From Pneumocystis sp. 'macacae' (Eukaryota; Ascomycota; Pneumocystomycetes; Pneumocystales; Pneumocystaceae): a stretch of DNA of 64,000 nucleotides. Positions 63,076 through 64,000 of this stretch are shown piece by piece (within the stretch, counting starts at the first letter, position 1; every line of letters begins with the position of its first letter). Below the pieces are notes generated by a model. It worked only from the letters and a program-made list of their open reading frames with translations. It was not told the DNA's origin and made no database searches. Location: contig CM030733.1 of assembly GCA_018127085.1 (NCBI GenBank), positions 124,001 to 188,000 on the forward strand. The letters are read 5' to 3'. The translations under genes were made by a program, and so were the position numbers.

Positions 63076-64000
63076 CTATTGCAATTTATTGCATTCATTA
63101 ATTAAAATAGAGATATTGAAATTTTTTCCGCTATTAAATTCTTCTAAAAGTTTTAGTTTTAATAAGTCTTCTTGATTATCTTCGGTTGCAGAAAAAAAAG
63201 ATTCAATCTGGAATACTATTGTTTTAATGTCATTTATTGTTATTCCTCTATCTTTCTCAAGTTCACATCTCATTAAAACTATATTTTTATTTAAAGATAG
63301 ATCTGTATGATAAGATAAAAATGTATGGGGTCTTGCAAATTCTCCTTTAATTTTGTATTCTAGAAGTGAAGTAATAAGTATATACTTAGTGAATTTATTT
63401 GTAATGAACCACTGAAGAAAATGCATTTCGATTCCTTCTGGGCGATTTATAGGAAGAATAAACTAAATAAATTAATTAAAAATAAATATATAATTACGCA
63501 CCATATTGTATTTTTTTGCATTTTTTTCTATTATATCAAATTTTAATGAAGATATTACTCCACAATGATTATATTCATTTTGAATGTGGCGAGCTTTCCA
63601 TATTAACTCTATTTCTTTAATATTATGCAATTGCAGTTTTTCTACGTTAATATATGATGATAAAGCTCTAATATAATTCTTTTTATTATTATTTAATATT
63701 TTAGTGTTATTTTGAATTGTGTTTTGATTTTTTTGTATAAAGTAGGATGTTGATAGTGTTTGTGAAGTGTCTTTATCTGATTTTACAGTATATTTTTTAA
63801 AAAGTTCTTGAATAGATGAAAGACCTTCTCTTTTTGTTTTTTTGTTAGCAAAAATATTGAAAAAATACTTTATACTTTGTCATTTTTTGTTCTAATTTTT
63901 TTCTATATCTATTTATAAATTCGTTTGGAGTATTTTTAGTTGTAAAATGAGATTGTCTAATTTTATAAATTTTTTGCCATGTTTTTTTCTTTGTAAATAA
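63076..64000 (-). CDS. atp11: F1-ATPase assembly chaperone Atp11 (5' end beyond the window)
   Basis: Atp11 binds free F1 beta subunits in the mitochondrial matrix. The last exon reads MHFLQWFITNKFTKYILITS, LLEYKIKGEFARPHTFLSYH and TDLSLNKNIVLMRCELEKD, which is the conserved core (QW, TSLxEYKxxGEFARPHTxLxxHTDL, GIVLMRGE). Upstream exons contain IQELFKKYTVKSDKDTSQTL, HNIKEIELIWKARHIQ and ILPINRPEGIE. A further exon near the edge (TPNEFINRYRKKLEQK) fits the family N-terminal helix. The start codon was not identified and the gene runs off the right edge. Stop codon at 63076-63078. Confidence 0.9.

Overview
The window looks like nuclear DNA of an ascomycete fungus of the Taphrinomycotina, most likely Pneumocystis or a close relative. 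Most of it is very AT-rich. Genes sit close together on both strands and are cut by many introns of about 37-60 bp with GT...CTAAC...AG signals. The products are single-copy housekeeping proteins of fission-yeast type (Pub1, Tep1, Mtl16, Cut7, CLASP/Peg1, Ctk2), with complex I subunits present. I see no transposon, virus, CRISPR array or tRNA. Species assignment is inference.

Layout. 0.1-7.3 kb: casein kinase 1, HEM2, a TRAPPC2L/Tca17 subunit, Dre2, then a 1.4-kb AT-rich spacer and the nuclear poly(A)-binding protein. 7.7-19.8 kb: the Rsp5/Pub1 HECT ligase, Vps20, Rix7, an Stf2/Tma10 protein, a coiled-coil protein, a complex I 21-kDa subunit and a conserved unknown. 19.9-24.1 kb: Hal3-type PPC decarboxylase, an Sld3-like replication factor and a Tctex-type dynein light chain. 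24.6-31.5 kb: COQ2, RPS26, SmD1 and CLASP, all on the + strand. 31.7-44.1 kb: a small inner-membrane protein, mL44, Ctk2 cyclin, palmitoyl-protein thioesterase, an L1-domain ribosome factor, PTEN, an Lsh/Irc5 SNF2 ATPase and METTL16. 44.5-64 kb: eIF3b, RPS28, a Pho80-type cyclin, proteasome beta1, a Bem46 hydrolase, an AVT-type transporter, kinesin-5, a probable meiotic axis protein (SYCP2/Red1/Rec10-like) and the 3' part of ATP11.

The most unusual structure is a GC island at about 24.2-30.65 kb inside the AT-rich genome. Its strand composition switches abruptly: the + strand is C/pyrimidine-rich to the left of about 28.5 kb and G/purine-rich to the right. The switch lies inside one continuous gene (CLASP), and the right edge of the island also falls inside that gene. 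The pattern therefore does not follow gene boundaries or transcription direction. On its left the island is flanked by enlarged introns and spacers full of TATATGCG-like alternating purine-pyrimidine motifs. It contains a cluster of telomere-like CCCTAA units between RPS26 and SmD1. A recombination (GC-biased conversion) hotspot or a replication initiation zone are the two explanations I would test first. Other points of note are two GC-AG introns (RPS28 and CLASP), a start codon followed directly by an intron (RPS26), and a HECT catalytic cysteine codon split by an intron.
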